A stretch of DNA of 39,475 bases from an uncultured Acidobacteriaceae bacterium (lineage in GTDB: Bacteria; Acidobacteriota; Terriglobia; Terriglobales; Acidobacteriaceae): the NCBI GenBank assembly GCA_903911925.1, contig CAIWFH010000141.1:1-39475 (forward strand). The letters run 5' to 3'. Numbering within the stretch: the first letter of the stretch is position 1; every line of letters begins with the position of its first letter. Position numbers and translations under genes: made by a program. Under the pieces are notes generated by a model. The model was given only the letters and a program-made list of their open reading frames with translations. It did no database searches and was not told where the DNA came from. Shown here in pieces: positions 24,474 to 31,658 of the stretch.

Positions 24474-25478
24474 ATGAATCGAATTCCATTTGATGAAGTG
24501 ATGCAGACGCTTGCGGGCGTACTGTGCAAGCTTGGGTTCTCTGCCGAGCGGGCGCAGACCTGCGCGCGGTTGTTTACCGAAACAACCTGCGATGGCGTTT
24601 ACTCGCACGGCGTCAATCGCTTTGCCCGCTTTGTAGCGATGATCGGCAACGGCTGCATTGACGTGCATGCGGAGCCGCGGCGGCTGGGGGGCTTTGGCGC
24701 GCTGGAGCGGTGGGACGGGTTGAAGGGCCCGGGAAACCTGAACGCGCAAACCTCGATGGCGCGCGCCATGGAACTGAGCCGCGAGCATGGGCTTGGCTGC
24801 GTTGCCCTGGCCAATACCAACCACTGGATGCGCGGCGGGACCTACGGCTGGCAGGCTGCCGAGGCCGGACTGATTGGCGTTTGCTGGACAAACACCATGC
24901 CGAACCTGCCGCCGTGGGGCGGCGTGGAACCGTGTATCGGAAACAATCCGCTGATCATCGCCGTGCCTCGCCCGGGCGGCCATGTCGTGCTTGACATGGC
25001 GATGTCGCAATTCTCTTATGGAGCGCTGGAGAGTTACCGGATGCGGGGAGAGTTGCTTCCCGTGGATGGCGGCTTTGACGCGGACGGCAATTTGACGCGC
25101 GATCCGGGCGCAATCGAGCAGACGCAGCGGCCGCTGCCGGTTGGGTATTGGAAAGGTTCGGGACTCTCGATGGTGCTGGACATGGTGGCGGCGACGATGT
25201 CGCTGGGAAACGCGACGCATCAGCTTGTGGCAGACCCGCTGCTCGAAACTAGAATCTCGCAGATGTTCCTGGCCATGAATCCGGCGGCGCTTGCGGATGG
25301 AGCGCAGGCTGCGGCGATTGCCGGCGAGATTGTTGCTTCGGTGCATCGCTGCCGGCCTGAGGAAGCTGGCAGGGAGGTTCGCTACCCGGGAGAGAAGACG
25401 CTGCAGATTCGCGCCGAGAATCGCAAACTCGGGCTGCCCATTGATGCGGCAATATGGGCGCAGATACTTGCGATGTGA
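24474..25478 (+). CDS. dlgD: 2,3-diketo-L-gulonate reductase-like dehydrogenase (Ldh2/MDH2 family)
   Basis: A 334-residue NAD(P)H-dependent oxidoreductase of the type 2 malate/lactate dehydrogenase family. It lines up almost block by block with E. coli DlgD/YiaK as I recall that sequence: CDGVYSHGVNRFARF (catalytic His), LANTNHWMRGGTYGWQAAE, GVCWTNTMPNLPPWG, PLPVGYWKGSGLSMVLDM, and the C-terminal ENRKLGLPID. DlgD reduces 2,3-diketo-L-gulonate to 3-keto-L-gulonate in L-lyxose/ascorbate breakdown. No yia-type transporter or kinase genes accompany it here, so its role in this organism is open. There is no clear ribosome binding site. The gene follows tsaE after a short repeat-bearing gap and is probably transcribed separately. 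Confidence 0.85.
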   Translation: MNRIPFDEVMQTLAGVLCKLGFSAERAQTCARLFTETTCDGVYSHGVNRFARFVAMIGNGCIDVHAEPRRLGGFGALERWDGLKGPGNLNAQTSMARAMELSREHGLGCVALANTNHWMRGGTYGWQAAEAGLIGVCWTNTMPNLPPWGGVEPCIGNNPLIIAVPRPGGHVVLDMAMSQFSYGALESYRMRGELLPVDGGFDADGNLTRDPGAIEQTQRPLPVGYWKGSGLSMVLDMVAATMSLGNATHQLVADPLLETRISQMFLAMNPAALADGAQAAAIAGEIVASVHRCRPEEAGREVRYPGEKTLQIRAENRKLGLPIDAAIWAQILAM

Positions 25479-25801
25479 CTGCAATGGTTGACTGTAGGTA
25501 GGGTTTCCAAGGTTACACAGTTGGCGGATAGAATAGCTACTCCTGATATGAAGCGGTACTTTGAAAGTTAGAAGCAGTTGGCGCCGAAGCGTAAACGCTA
25601 TCAATAGATAACTGTTCAATTGTGCTCATCGACATACCGCTCTCGCCGCTGAGATTGCCCCCGCCTGAGCATATCTATACAGCCCCCTGAAGCTTTCCGG
25701 TTGATATTTTGACAAGTCACATCGTGTCGACATCTACGCCGCGCCAACTGAACGACGAGTGTTGGACCATCTGGCCACCAAAACCGGAGAAGAGGGTACG
25801 A
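25479..25801. other. 323-bp gap between dlgD and the surface lipoprotein gene
   Basis: No convincing gene. It holds a small hairpin AGCGT-AA-ACGCT (25588-25599) and a TTGACA at 25709-25714 without a good -10 at the right distance. The reading frame of the lipoprotein gene is open upstream to 25709, but the lipoprotein signal and ribosome binding site place its start at 25802. The sequence is less GC-rich than the flanking genes, so it probably carries the promoter of the surface-protein genes. Confidence 0.5.
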
Positions 25802-27709
25802 ATGCATAAATACAGGGTTGGATTCACATGCGTGCTGGCGGCTTTCCTAACCGTCTTTGTGGCCGGCTGCGGTCAGGAAACGGTAACAATTTCGGGCGTG
25901 GTGTCTGTTACGCCACTTCAAGGCGCGACGGACGTGATCATCAATACACCCGTCACGGCGACCTTTAACCTGGCGATGAATCCGGCTACAATTACCGGCT
26001 CGCCCTTCACCGTGACGGCTCCGGGCGGGGCTGCCGTAGCAGGGGCCGTTGCCTATTCCGGCATGGTTGCGACGTTTACGCCGAGCGCTGTTCTTGCCTA
26101 TGGAACCACCTATACCGCCACCATTACCAGGGGAGCAACAAGCCCCGGCGGCACTCCGATGCTTGCAAACTACGTGTGGACATTTACCACGATTGCGGCT
26201 CCGGGGCCCGTTTCGCCTGCGCCGATGGTTAGTTCGACGAATCCTTCTACCATGGTTCCCCCAGTCACGAATGTGCCGCTCAATCAGATTGTCAGCGCGG
26301 CGTTCAGCGTGCCCATGAACGTTGGCACCATCATCGCGGCCAACTTTGTGTTGACGGATGCGAGCAACAACCAGGTGTCCGGCACGGTTGGATACACGTC
26401 GAGCGGAAATTCACTGGTGTTCACGCCGGCAGGAAATCTGGCGCCAAACGCCACGTACACCGGCACCATTCAGGGCGGGAGTTCCGGGGTAATGAGCCAG
26501 GCCGGCGTTGCGATGGCGGCCAACTACATGTGGAGCTTTGTGACCGGCACCCAGGCCGCCACAACACAGCCTCTGCTGATGAAGACGGTTCCCGCGGACA
26601 TGGCTATCAATGTGCCTGTGAACCAGGCAGTCAGCGCAACCTTCTCAGAGGCTATGAATCCGCTGACCCTGAATTCGGCAACCTTCCTGCTGTATCCGGG
26701 ACCCAACGCGACTGGAACTCCGGTTCAGGCAATGATCACCTACGATCCGGTCGGCTTCATCGCCACGCTCAAGCCCACGGTGCTGCTGGATGCGAACTCA
26801 ACCTATACCGCAACGGTGACAACCGGAGCGCAGGACGCGGCAGGCAATCCGCTGCTGGTGAACATCGGTCCGCCGCCGAATCCCTGGACCCTTACGACCG
26901 GTACGGCAATGATTGCGCCGCCCGTTGTCCTGGGCCCGGTGATCCTGCAATTTGGCGGGCTCGGCGGCGGAGCAGGAATGACCAACCAGGGACTCCATAC
27001 CGTCATCAACAACGGCGGCATCGCGACGACTGGCGCGTCCACATTGATCACCGGATTCCACGACACCAGTCTTCCCATCGTTGGCGCAGTGTGGCCATGC
27101 ACGTATACCGAGACGCCGCTCAACATGGGGCAGGTAAACGGACTCATTGACACCGCTCCGCCCTCTCCCACGATTGGCTGCCCGGATGAGGGAACCGCTC
27201 ACACGATGGCCATTGCTACTGAAGCCGCTCTGGAAGCGCGCATCGCTTACAACACATTGACGTCCCTTCCCTCGGGCGGCGTACTGGCCGCGGAGTTGGG
27301 CGGCACAACCATTTACCCGGGCGTCTACAGCAACGCAAGCTCGGTGGCCATCACCATTGGCGATCTCACCCTCGACGGGCAGGGCGATCCTAATGCCACG
27401 TGGGTCTTCCAGATCGGTTCGTCGCTCACCGTGGGCGATCCGGTGGGACCTGGAACCCGCAGCGTGATTCTGATCAACGGCGCAAAGGCAGGCAACGTGT
27501 TCTGGGCGGTTGGCGGCCTTCCGGGCGCCATCATCAACTACGGCGGCGGCGGCACGATGGTGGGAACCATCATCTCGCAACCGGGAATTACGGTCTCGAG
27601 TCCGGGACAGTCCACGTCATCGACTGTAACCACAATCAATGGCAGGGTTATCGCTTTGGGCGCGTCGACCACGCTTGTGAACACGGTCATCAACGTTCCT
27701 GCCCAATAG
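25802..27709 (+). CDS. Lipoprotein with three Ig-like (Big_5) domains and a DUF3494 ice-binding-type domain
   Basis: A predicted outer-surface lipoprotein of 635 residues. The signal peptide ends in a lipobox, VFVAGC, with the lipidated Cys at 23. Three SbsA/Big_5 Ig-like repeats follow (about 33-135, 140-250, 258-365); each has the pattern NxPVxATFxxAMNPxT and ends in W-T/S-F/L. The C-terminal part (about 372-635) matches DUF3494, the beta-solenoid fold of bacterial ice-binding proteins: FGGLGGGAGMTNQGLHTVINN, LAAELGGTTIYPGVYSNASS, GDPNATWVFQIGSSLT, KAGNVFWAVGG and MVGTIISQPGITV. In other bacteria the fold also serves adhesion, so freezing protection is not proven. AGAAGAGGG precedes ATG 25802. 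A palindromic element lies downstream. Confidence 0.88.
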   Translation: MHKYRVGFTCVLAAFLTVFVAGCGQETVTISGVVSVTPLQGATDVIINTPVTATFNLAMNPATITGSPFTVTAPGGAAVAGAVAYSGMVATFTPSAVLAYGTTYTATITRGATSPGGTPMLANYVWTFTTIAAPGPVSPAPMVSSTNPSTMVPPVTNVPLNQIVSAAFSVPMNVGTIIAANFVLTDASNNQVSGTVGYTSSGNSLVFTPAGNLAPNATYTGTIQGGSSGVMSQAGVAMAANYMWSFVTGTQAATTQPLLMKTVPADMAINVPVNQAVSATFSEAMNPLTLNSATFLLYPGPNATGTPVQAMITYDPVGFIATLKPTVLLDANSTYTATVTTGAQDAAGNPLLVNIGPPPNPWTLTTGTAMIAPPVVLGPVILQFGGLGGGAGMTNQGLHTVINNGGIATTGASTLITGFHDTSLPIVGAVWPCTYTETPLNMGQVNGLIDTAPPSPTIGCPDEGTAHTMAIATEAALEARIAYNTLTSLPSGGVLAAELGGTTIYPGVYSNASSVAITIGDLTLDGQGDPNATWVFQIGSSLTVGDPVGPGTRSVILINGAKAGNVFWAVGGLPGAIINYGGGGTMVGTIISQPGITVSSPGQSTSSTVTTINGRVIALGASTTLVNTVINVPAQ

Positions 27710-27790
27710 GGCAGTGGCTGGGGCCGCTGTAAGGCGGTCCCGGACCTTCAGCTTATGTGCTGTTTGGCATGCTCGATTGCGTCGAGTTAC

Positions 27791-27903
27791 AGCGGTTCCA
27801 GAATTGTTGTACCTCGAAACCGCAACTGCTAAGTCCCATTTTCCCTCAAGAAAATGGCACCTTTTCACCGCTCTCAAAAGGGCGCGTGAATTCTGGAACC
27901 GCT
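27791..27903. repeat. Palindromic intergenic element, copy B
   Basis: A 113-bp element related to that at 12185-12296. Terminal arms AGCGGTTCCAGAATT (27791-27805) and AATTCTGGAACCGCT (27889-27903) are a perfect 15-bp inverted repeat. The inner hairpin pairs CCATTTT (27836-27842) with AAAATGG (27851-27857) around an 8-base loop ending in TCAAG, as in copy A. Shared blocks include CGAAACC and AAAAGGG. The outer arm differs from copy A at a position where both partners changed (C-G to G-C). No flanking target duplication is clear here. Confidence 0.85.
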
Positions 27904-27957
27904 CTGGAACGGCGCCGGGTTTCTGGATGATCGCGAAGCGCAGCAAGGGAGAAGACG

Positions 27958-29595
27958 ATGAGATTGAAAGCAAGATCAATTGCCCTGGCGGCACTTGCCA
28001 TCTTTTTAATGCCGGTGTTTTCGTTCGGGGCAGAAGACCCCGCAAGTCCGCAAGCAGAAGGCAGGAACACCGGGACTCCCAAGGTTGAGCTGTTCCTGGG
28101 CTACTCCTACCTGCGCGCAGTACCGACGCTGGCCGCAGGCAATCGGCTGGTGTGGCTCAATGGCGGCAGCACTTCTGTCGCATATAACCTCAACCGCCAC
28201 CTGGGCGTAGTTGCAGACTTTGGCGCCTATACCAATTCCGAAGTCCGGTTCACGGGCGCCTATGCTGAAACCGTCGGCGTTGATAACTCAAACGTGGCGG
28301 TGCTCACTTATCTCGTGGGTCCGCGCTTTTCATTCCGGAGAAGCGAGAGATTCACTCCCTTTGTCCAGGCCCTGTTTGGAGGCGTGCACGCCAATCGCGT
28401 GGTGCTGTCAGATTGCGCAACCAACTGCCTGCTTCTGCCCTACGAAACAACATTTGCATTGACCGCGGGCGGGGGGCTCGACTTCAACCTGCGCCGTCAT
28501 TTCGCCATCCGCATCGTCCAGGCCGAATACCTGATGACCCGGTTCACCGATTCCACATCAGGAAACTCCGGAACGCAGAACTACGTGCGGCTCTCTTCCG
28601 GAATTGTCTTCCGCTTTGGCGGAAATCCGAAACCCGCTCCGCCTCTTGCCGCGCTGGGATACTCCTGCTCAGTCAATCCGGTCTCCGCGTTTCCTGGAGA
28701 TCCGGTTGCAGCCTCAGGCACGGCCGCGAATCTGAACCCTACGAAAACGCCCGTCTATACGTGGCGCGTCGATGGCGGAACGGTAAGCGGAACCTCAAGC
28801 AGCGCGAGTATTGACACCACCAGTGTTGCCGCCGGGACATACACGCTCAAGGGACATGTTTCGCAAGGCGACAAGCCGGATGAAAATGCGGGCTGCAGCG
28901 CAACCTTTGCGGTCAAGGCGTATGACCCGCCAACGGTGAGTTGCTCGGCGAGTCCGTCTTCGGTAATTTCCGGCGGTCCGGCCACCATTACCGCCACTGG
29001 AATGAGTCCGCAAAACAGGCCGCTGACTTACAGCTATAGCTCAACCTCGGGCACGGTGAGCGGAACCGGCGCAACGGCCACGCTTTCTACCGTGGGCGCA
29101 ACGTTGGGAACGGTTGGCGTTACCTGCACGGCATTGGACGACAAGGGACAAAGCGCTTCGGCTCCAACCTCGGTTACGGTGGCTGCGCCCGTTGTTGCAG
29201 CGGCACCGCGGACGAGTGATCTCTGCTCCACCCGCTTTGAGCGGGACCCGAAACGTCCTGCCCGCGTTGACAACGAAGCCAAAGCCTGCCTGGATGAAAT
29301 CGCACTGAGCTTGAACAGCAATTCGGACGCCCGGCTCGCTGTGGTTGGGAATGCATCGAGCGAAGAAAAGGCCGGCAACAAGATCGCCGCTGAACGCGCC
29401 GTGAATACCAAGGCATACCTGGTGACAGAGAAGGGGATTGACCCGTCGCGAATCAGTGTCTACACGCGCTCGCAGGAGGGGAAGGCTGTTTCAAGCACTC
29501 TGATTCCAGCGGGCGCAACGCTGGATAGCTCGGGCGACACGCCGGTGGATGAGAGCGCTGTTGGCGCGCATCCGTCCCGGCGCAAGTCGAAATAG
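27958..29595 (+). CDS. Outer-membrane barrel protein with Ig-like repeats and OmpA-like C-terminus
   Basis: A 545-residue exported protein. After a signal peptide (about 1-24, ending FSFGA), an eight-strand-type beta-barrel region runs to about residue 222 (VELFLGYSYLRA, LVGPRFSFRRSERFTPFVQALFGG, YVRLSSGIVFRFGG). Two Ig/PKD-like repeats with paired cysteines follow (YSCSVNPVSAFPGDPV; VSCSASPSSVISGGPATITA). The last part (about 420-520) resembles the OmpA peptidoglycan-binding domain (LAVVGNASSEEK, then ERAVNTKAYLVTEKGIDPSRI), though the usual LSxxRA is diverged. A surface anchor linking outer membrane and wall is the likely role. GGGAGAAG precedes the ATG. It follows the Ig/DUF3494 lipoprotein and ends at a strong terminator. 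Confidence 0.83.
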   Translation: MRLKARSIALAALAIFLMPVFSFGAEDPASPQAEGRNTGTPKVELFLGYSYLRAVPTLAAGNRLVWLNGGSTSVAYNLNRHLGVVADFGAYTNSEVRFTGAYAETVGVDNSNVAVLTYLVGPRFSFRRSERFTPFVQALFGGVHANRVVLSDCATNCLLLPYETTFALTAGGGLDFNLRRHFAIRIVQAEYLMTRFTDSTSGNSGTQNYVRLSSGIVFRFGGNPKPAPPLAALGYSCSVNPVSAFPGDPVAASGTAANLNPTKTPVYTWRVDGGTVSGTSSSASIDTTSVAAGTYTLKGHVSQGDKPDENAGCSATFAVKAYDPPTVSCSASPSSVISGGPATITATGMSPQNRPLTYSYSSTSGTVSGTGATATLSTVGATLGTVGVTCTALDDKGQSASAPTSVTVAAPVVAAAPRTSDLCSTRFERDPKRPARVDNEAKACLDEIALSLNSNSDARLAVVGNASSEEKAGNKIAAERAVNTKAYLVTEKGIDPSRISVYTRSQEGKAVSSTLIPAGATLDSSGDTPVDESAVGAHPSRRKSK

Positions 29596-29623
29596 GTCTG
29601 AACCGGCTGAACGCCTGAACAAT

Positions 29624-29661
29624 GGCTGACTGGGGACTACGCCCAGTCAGCCTCTTTTTTT
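29624..29661 (+). terminator. Rho-independent terminator
   Basis: Perfect 11-bp stem GGCTGACTGGG (29624-29634) and CCCAGTCAGCC (29642-29652) with a 7-base loop, followed by a T-run to 29661. It lies 29 bp after the OmpA-like gene. Confidence 0.92.
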
Positions 29662-29687
29662 GAATGGCTGGTTGAAGGTGGTGGTAT

Positions 29688-29723
29688 CCCACCCATTCCG
29701 CAAAAGACGCGAAATGGATGGGG
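29688..29723. repeat. Imperfect palindrome in the gap after the terminator
   Basis: CCCACCCATTCCGC (29688-29701) and GCGAAATGGATGGGG (29709-29723) are complementary over 14 bp except two transition-type mismatches. No T-run follows and no gene is near enough for a terminator. The appearance fits an intergenic repeat unit of the kind I associate with acidobacterial genomes, but there is only one copy in the window. Confidence 0.4.
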
Positions 29724-29848
29724 CACCCGGCATCGACGAACCCTCAGACTCCCAGAATCATTCCAGCCCTCGGAAAGCTCATTGATTGGAGGTGTGGGTA
29801 GGATACGCCCTCGCCGCAATATGGCGTTTCTGTCCAAGTCAGCGAGCG

Positions 29849-31504
29849 CTACTTTGCCGACAGTTGTGCTGAAGAGACAACGCTCTTGATGTGCGCAAAC
29901 TCGGGCCGCGTGGATTGCGCGCCGTTGCCGGTCACTTTGAGCAGGGCAGCATAATACTTCTGTGCCTTCTGGTTATCGCCCGCTTCTTCGGCCGCTAGCC
30001 CTGCATGGTAGAGGCCATTGAAGCGGTTGGGACTGAGCTTGAGCGCGACCTCGTACTCGGCCAGTGCTTGCTGCGGCCGATGGAACTCCAGCAGCATGTC
30101 GGCCAGCATCTCGCGCGCCGGAATATCGACTTCGCCCTGTCCAACTTTGTCCTGCAGGTCGGCTCCGTCGCGCATGTTCTTCAGGGCGTCATCCTCTTTG
30201 CCCTCGGCAAAGGCCACCCAGCCCTGCAGTTCTGACCGGTCGATTTTTGCGCCGGTGTCGTCGGTCATGTATGCGTTTTTGCCTTTTCTGAGTTCATCCT
30301 CAAGGGCGGTATAGCGGGCGAGATCGGCGCGCGCCTCTTCCGGCTGGCGAAGATGGCCGTGGGCGATGGTGCGCGCCCACACCGCCAGCGTCGCTACTTC
30401 GGGCGGCGAACCGGGCGGCGGCTCAAGCACTGCCGCCGATTTCCAATCGCGCATCTCCAGCGCGTAGATGGTCGCGTACTCGCTGCGATAGTAGGGAACC
30501 ATCGCGTCCATGCGATGACCGGGCATGGGCGGCATCGACTCGATTTCCTTGAGCAGTTGCGCGGTCTGGTCCAGAACCCACTTTGCGCGGTCGTCCTGCC
30601 CCGACTGGAGATACGCGTACATAAGAAAGTCGTAGGCGTGGGGCTCGTCCATGATGCCGCTGCCGTATTTTGCCTGCGCGGCTTTCGATGCGGCGACGGA
30701 CCCGAGATTGGCTTCGATGTCCTCCGGCCACATGCCGAGGCGGGCGTAGATGTGCCCGGGCATGTGATAGGCGTGGGCGCCGGATGCGGCGATTTCGCCG
30801 TAGTGGTCTGAGGCAGCAAGCCCTTCAGAGGCCATGGCGGGGTTGTCGCAGGAGTGGATGATGTAGTGGACCAGGCCCGGGTGATCAGGATATTTGGCAA
30901 AGAGCGGCGTAAGCACCGTCATTGCCTTGTGTTCCGCGGCCAGGCTGGTGTCGCCCGGAGGAGCCGCCGCCAGCAGCGATAGGGCGTAAAACGCGCCGGC
31001 GTCCACATCGTCGGGATACTGCGCGTAGAGCTTGCCCATGGCGTCGGAGTACGCCGTAACGCGCTCAGGAAACTTCTGTTTGCCGGGGTGGTAGAAGTCG
31101 CTGAGAGCCGCAATGTAGGCGCGTTCCCGGGCGGTGGTTGCCGCGGTCGGCTTGGCCTTGCGCATCTCGGCCCATCCGTTGGCCTGGGCTTTCTCATTGG
31201 GCCGGTTCCAGATTTGATGGAAGTAGCTCATGGCCGCGCCCCAGTGAGCCATGGGGCAGTGAGGATTGGCCTTGGCGATTTCGTCGAATTGCCGCTGCGC
31301 CTCCTCGTACCAGAAGTCGTGGAGCAGCGCCACGCCGCGATTAAGCGGCGCCTGCACGCCAGGGGCGCAGGAGACGGGAAAGGAGACCGTGCCAAGGCGC
31401 TCGGGAGCGGCGGAGTTGGAAGGCTGGGCCGGTTGGTCCATGTTCATTTGGGCGACGGAAGGCAGGGATGCCACGGCGAGGAGGAATAGGGGAAGTATTC
31501 TCAT
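29849..31504 (-). CDS. Exported TPR protein with conserved His-rich segments
   Basis: A 551-residue protein with a signal peptide (MRILPLFLLAVASLPSVAQ). Helical repeats of TPR type span most of the chain: RGVALLHDFWYEEAQRQFDE and MAHWGAAMSY at about 57-95, and FNGLYHAGLAAEEAGDNQKAQKYYAAL near the end. The middle (about 205-300) carries clustered histidines in helix-like segments: LVHYIIHSCDNP (His213, His217), HAYHMPGHIYARLG (His244, 247, 251) and EPHAYDFLMYAYLQ (His289). These look conserved in similar acidobacterial TPR proteins as I recall, and could bind a metal or heme, but no named enzyme family is recognised. It is a single gene, convergent with the OmpA-like gene and downstream of the glycosidase on the same strand. 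Confidence 0.75.
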   Translation of the reverse strand: MRILPLFLLAVASLPSVAQMNMDQPAQPSNSAAPERLGTVSFPVSCAPGVQAPLNRGVALLHDFWYEEAQRQFDEIAKANPHCPMAHWGAAMSYFHQIWNRPNEKAQANGWAEMRKAKPTAATTARERAYIAALSDFYHPGKQKFPERVTAYSDAMGKLYAQYPDDVDAGAFYALSLLAAAPPGDTSLAAEHKAMTVLTPLFAKYPDHPGLVHYIIHSCDNPAMASEGLAASDHYGEIAASGAHAYHMPGHIYARLGMWPEDIEANLGSVAASKAAQAKYGSGIMDEPHAYDFLMYAYLQSGQDDRAKWVLDQTAQLLKEIESMPPMPGHRMDAMVPYYRSEYATIYALEMRDWKSAAVLEPPPGSPPEVATLAVWARTIAHGHLRQPEEARADLARYTALEDELRKGKNAYMTDDTGAKIDRSELQGWVAFAEGKEDDALKNMRDGADLQDKVGQGEVDIPAREMLADMLLEFHRPQQALAEYEVALKLSPNRFNGLYHAGLAAEEAGDNQKAQKYYAALLKVTGNGAQSTRPEFAHIKSVVSSAQLSAK

Positions 31505-31574
31505 CGCGATTGATTATAGGGCGGGAAATGGTTCTTTGAATATCGGGGAGAGCAAACTTGATTCGATGTTGGGT

Positions 31575-31606
31575 CGCCCGAGGTCTCAAAAACAAGACCT
31601 CGGGCG
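31575..31606 (-). terminator. Strong hairpin downstream of the GH-A glycosidase gene
   Basis: A perfect 12-bp stem CGCCCGAGGTCT (31575-31586) and AGACCTCGGGCG (31595-31606) with an 8-base loop, 52 bp past the stop codon of the glycosidase gene. No U-run follows on the - strand, so it is either an atypical terminator, an mRNA-protecting hairpin or a repeat. Confidence 0.45.
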
Positions 31607-31658
31607 CCACGCTTGAATACGGCAATCGACCGCCGGTTATTTCGGTTCCTTGCGCCCG

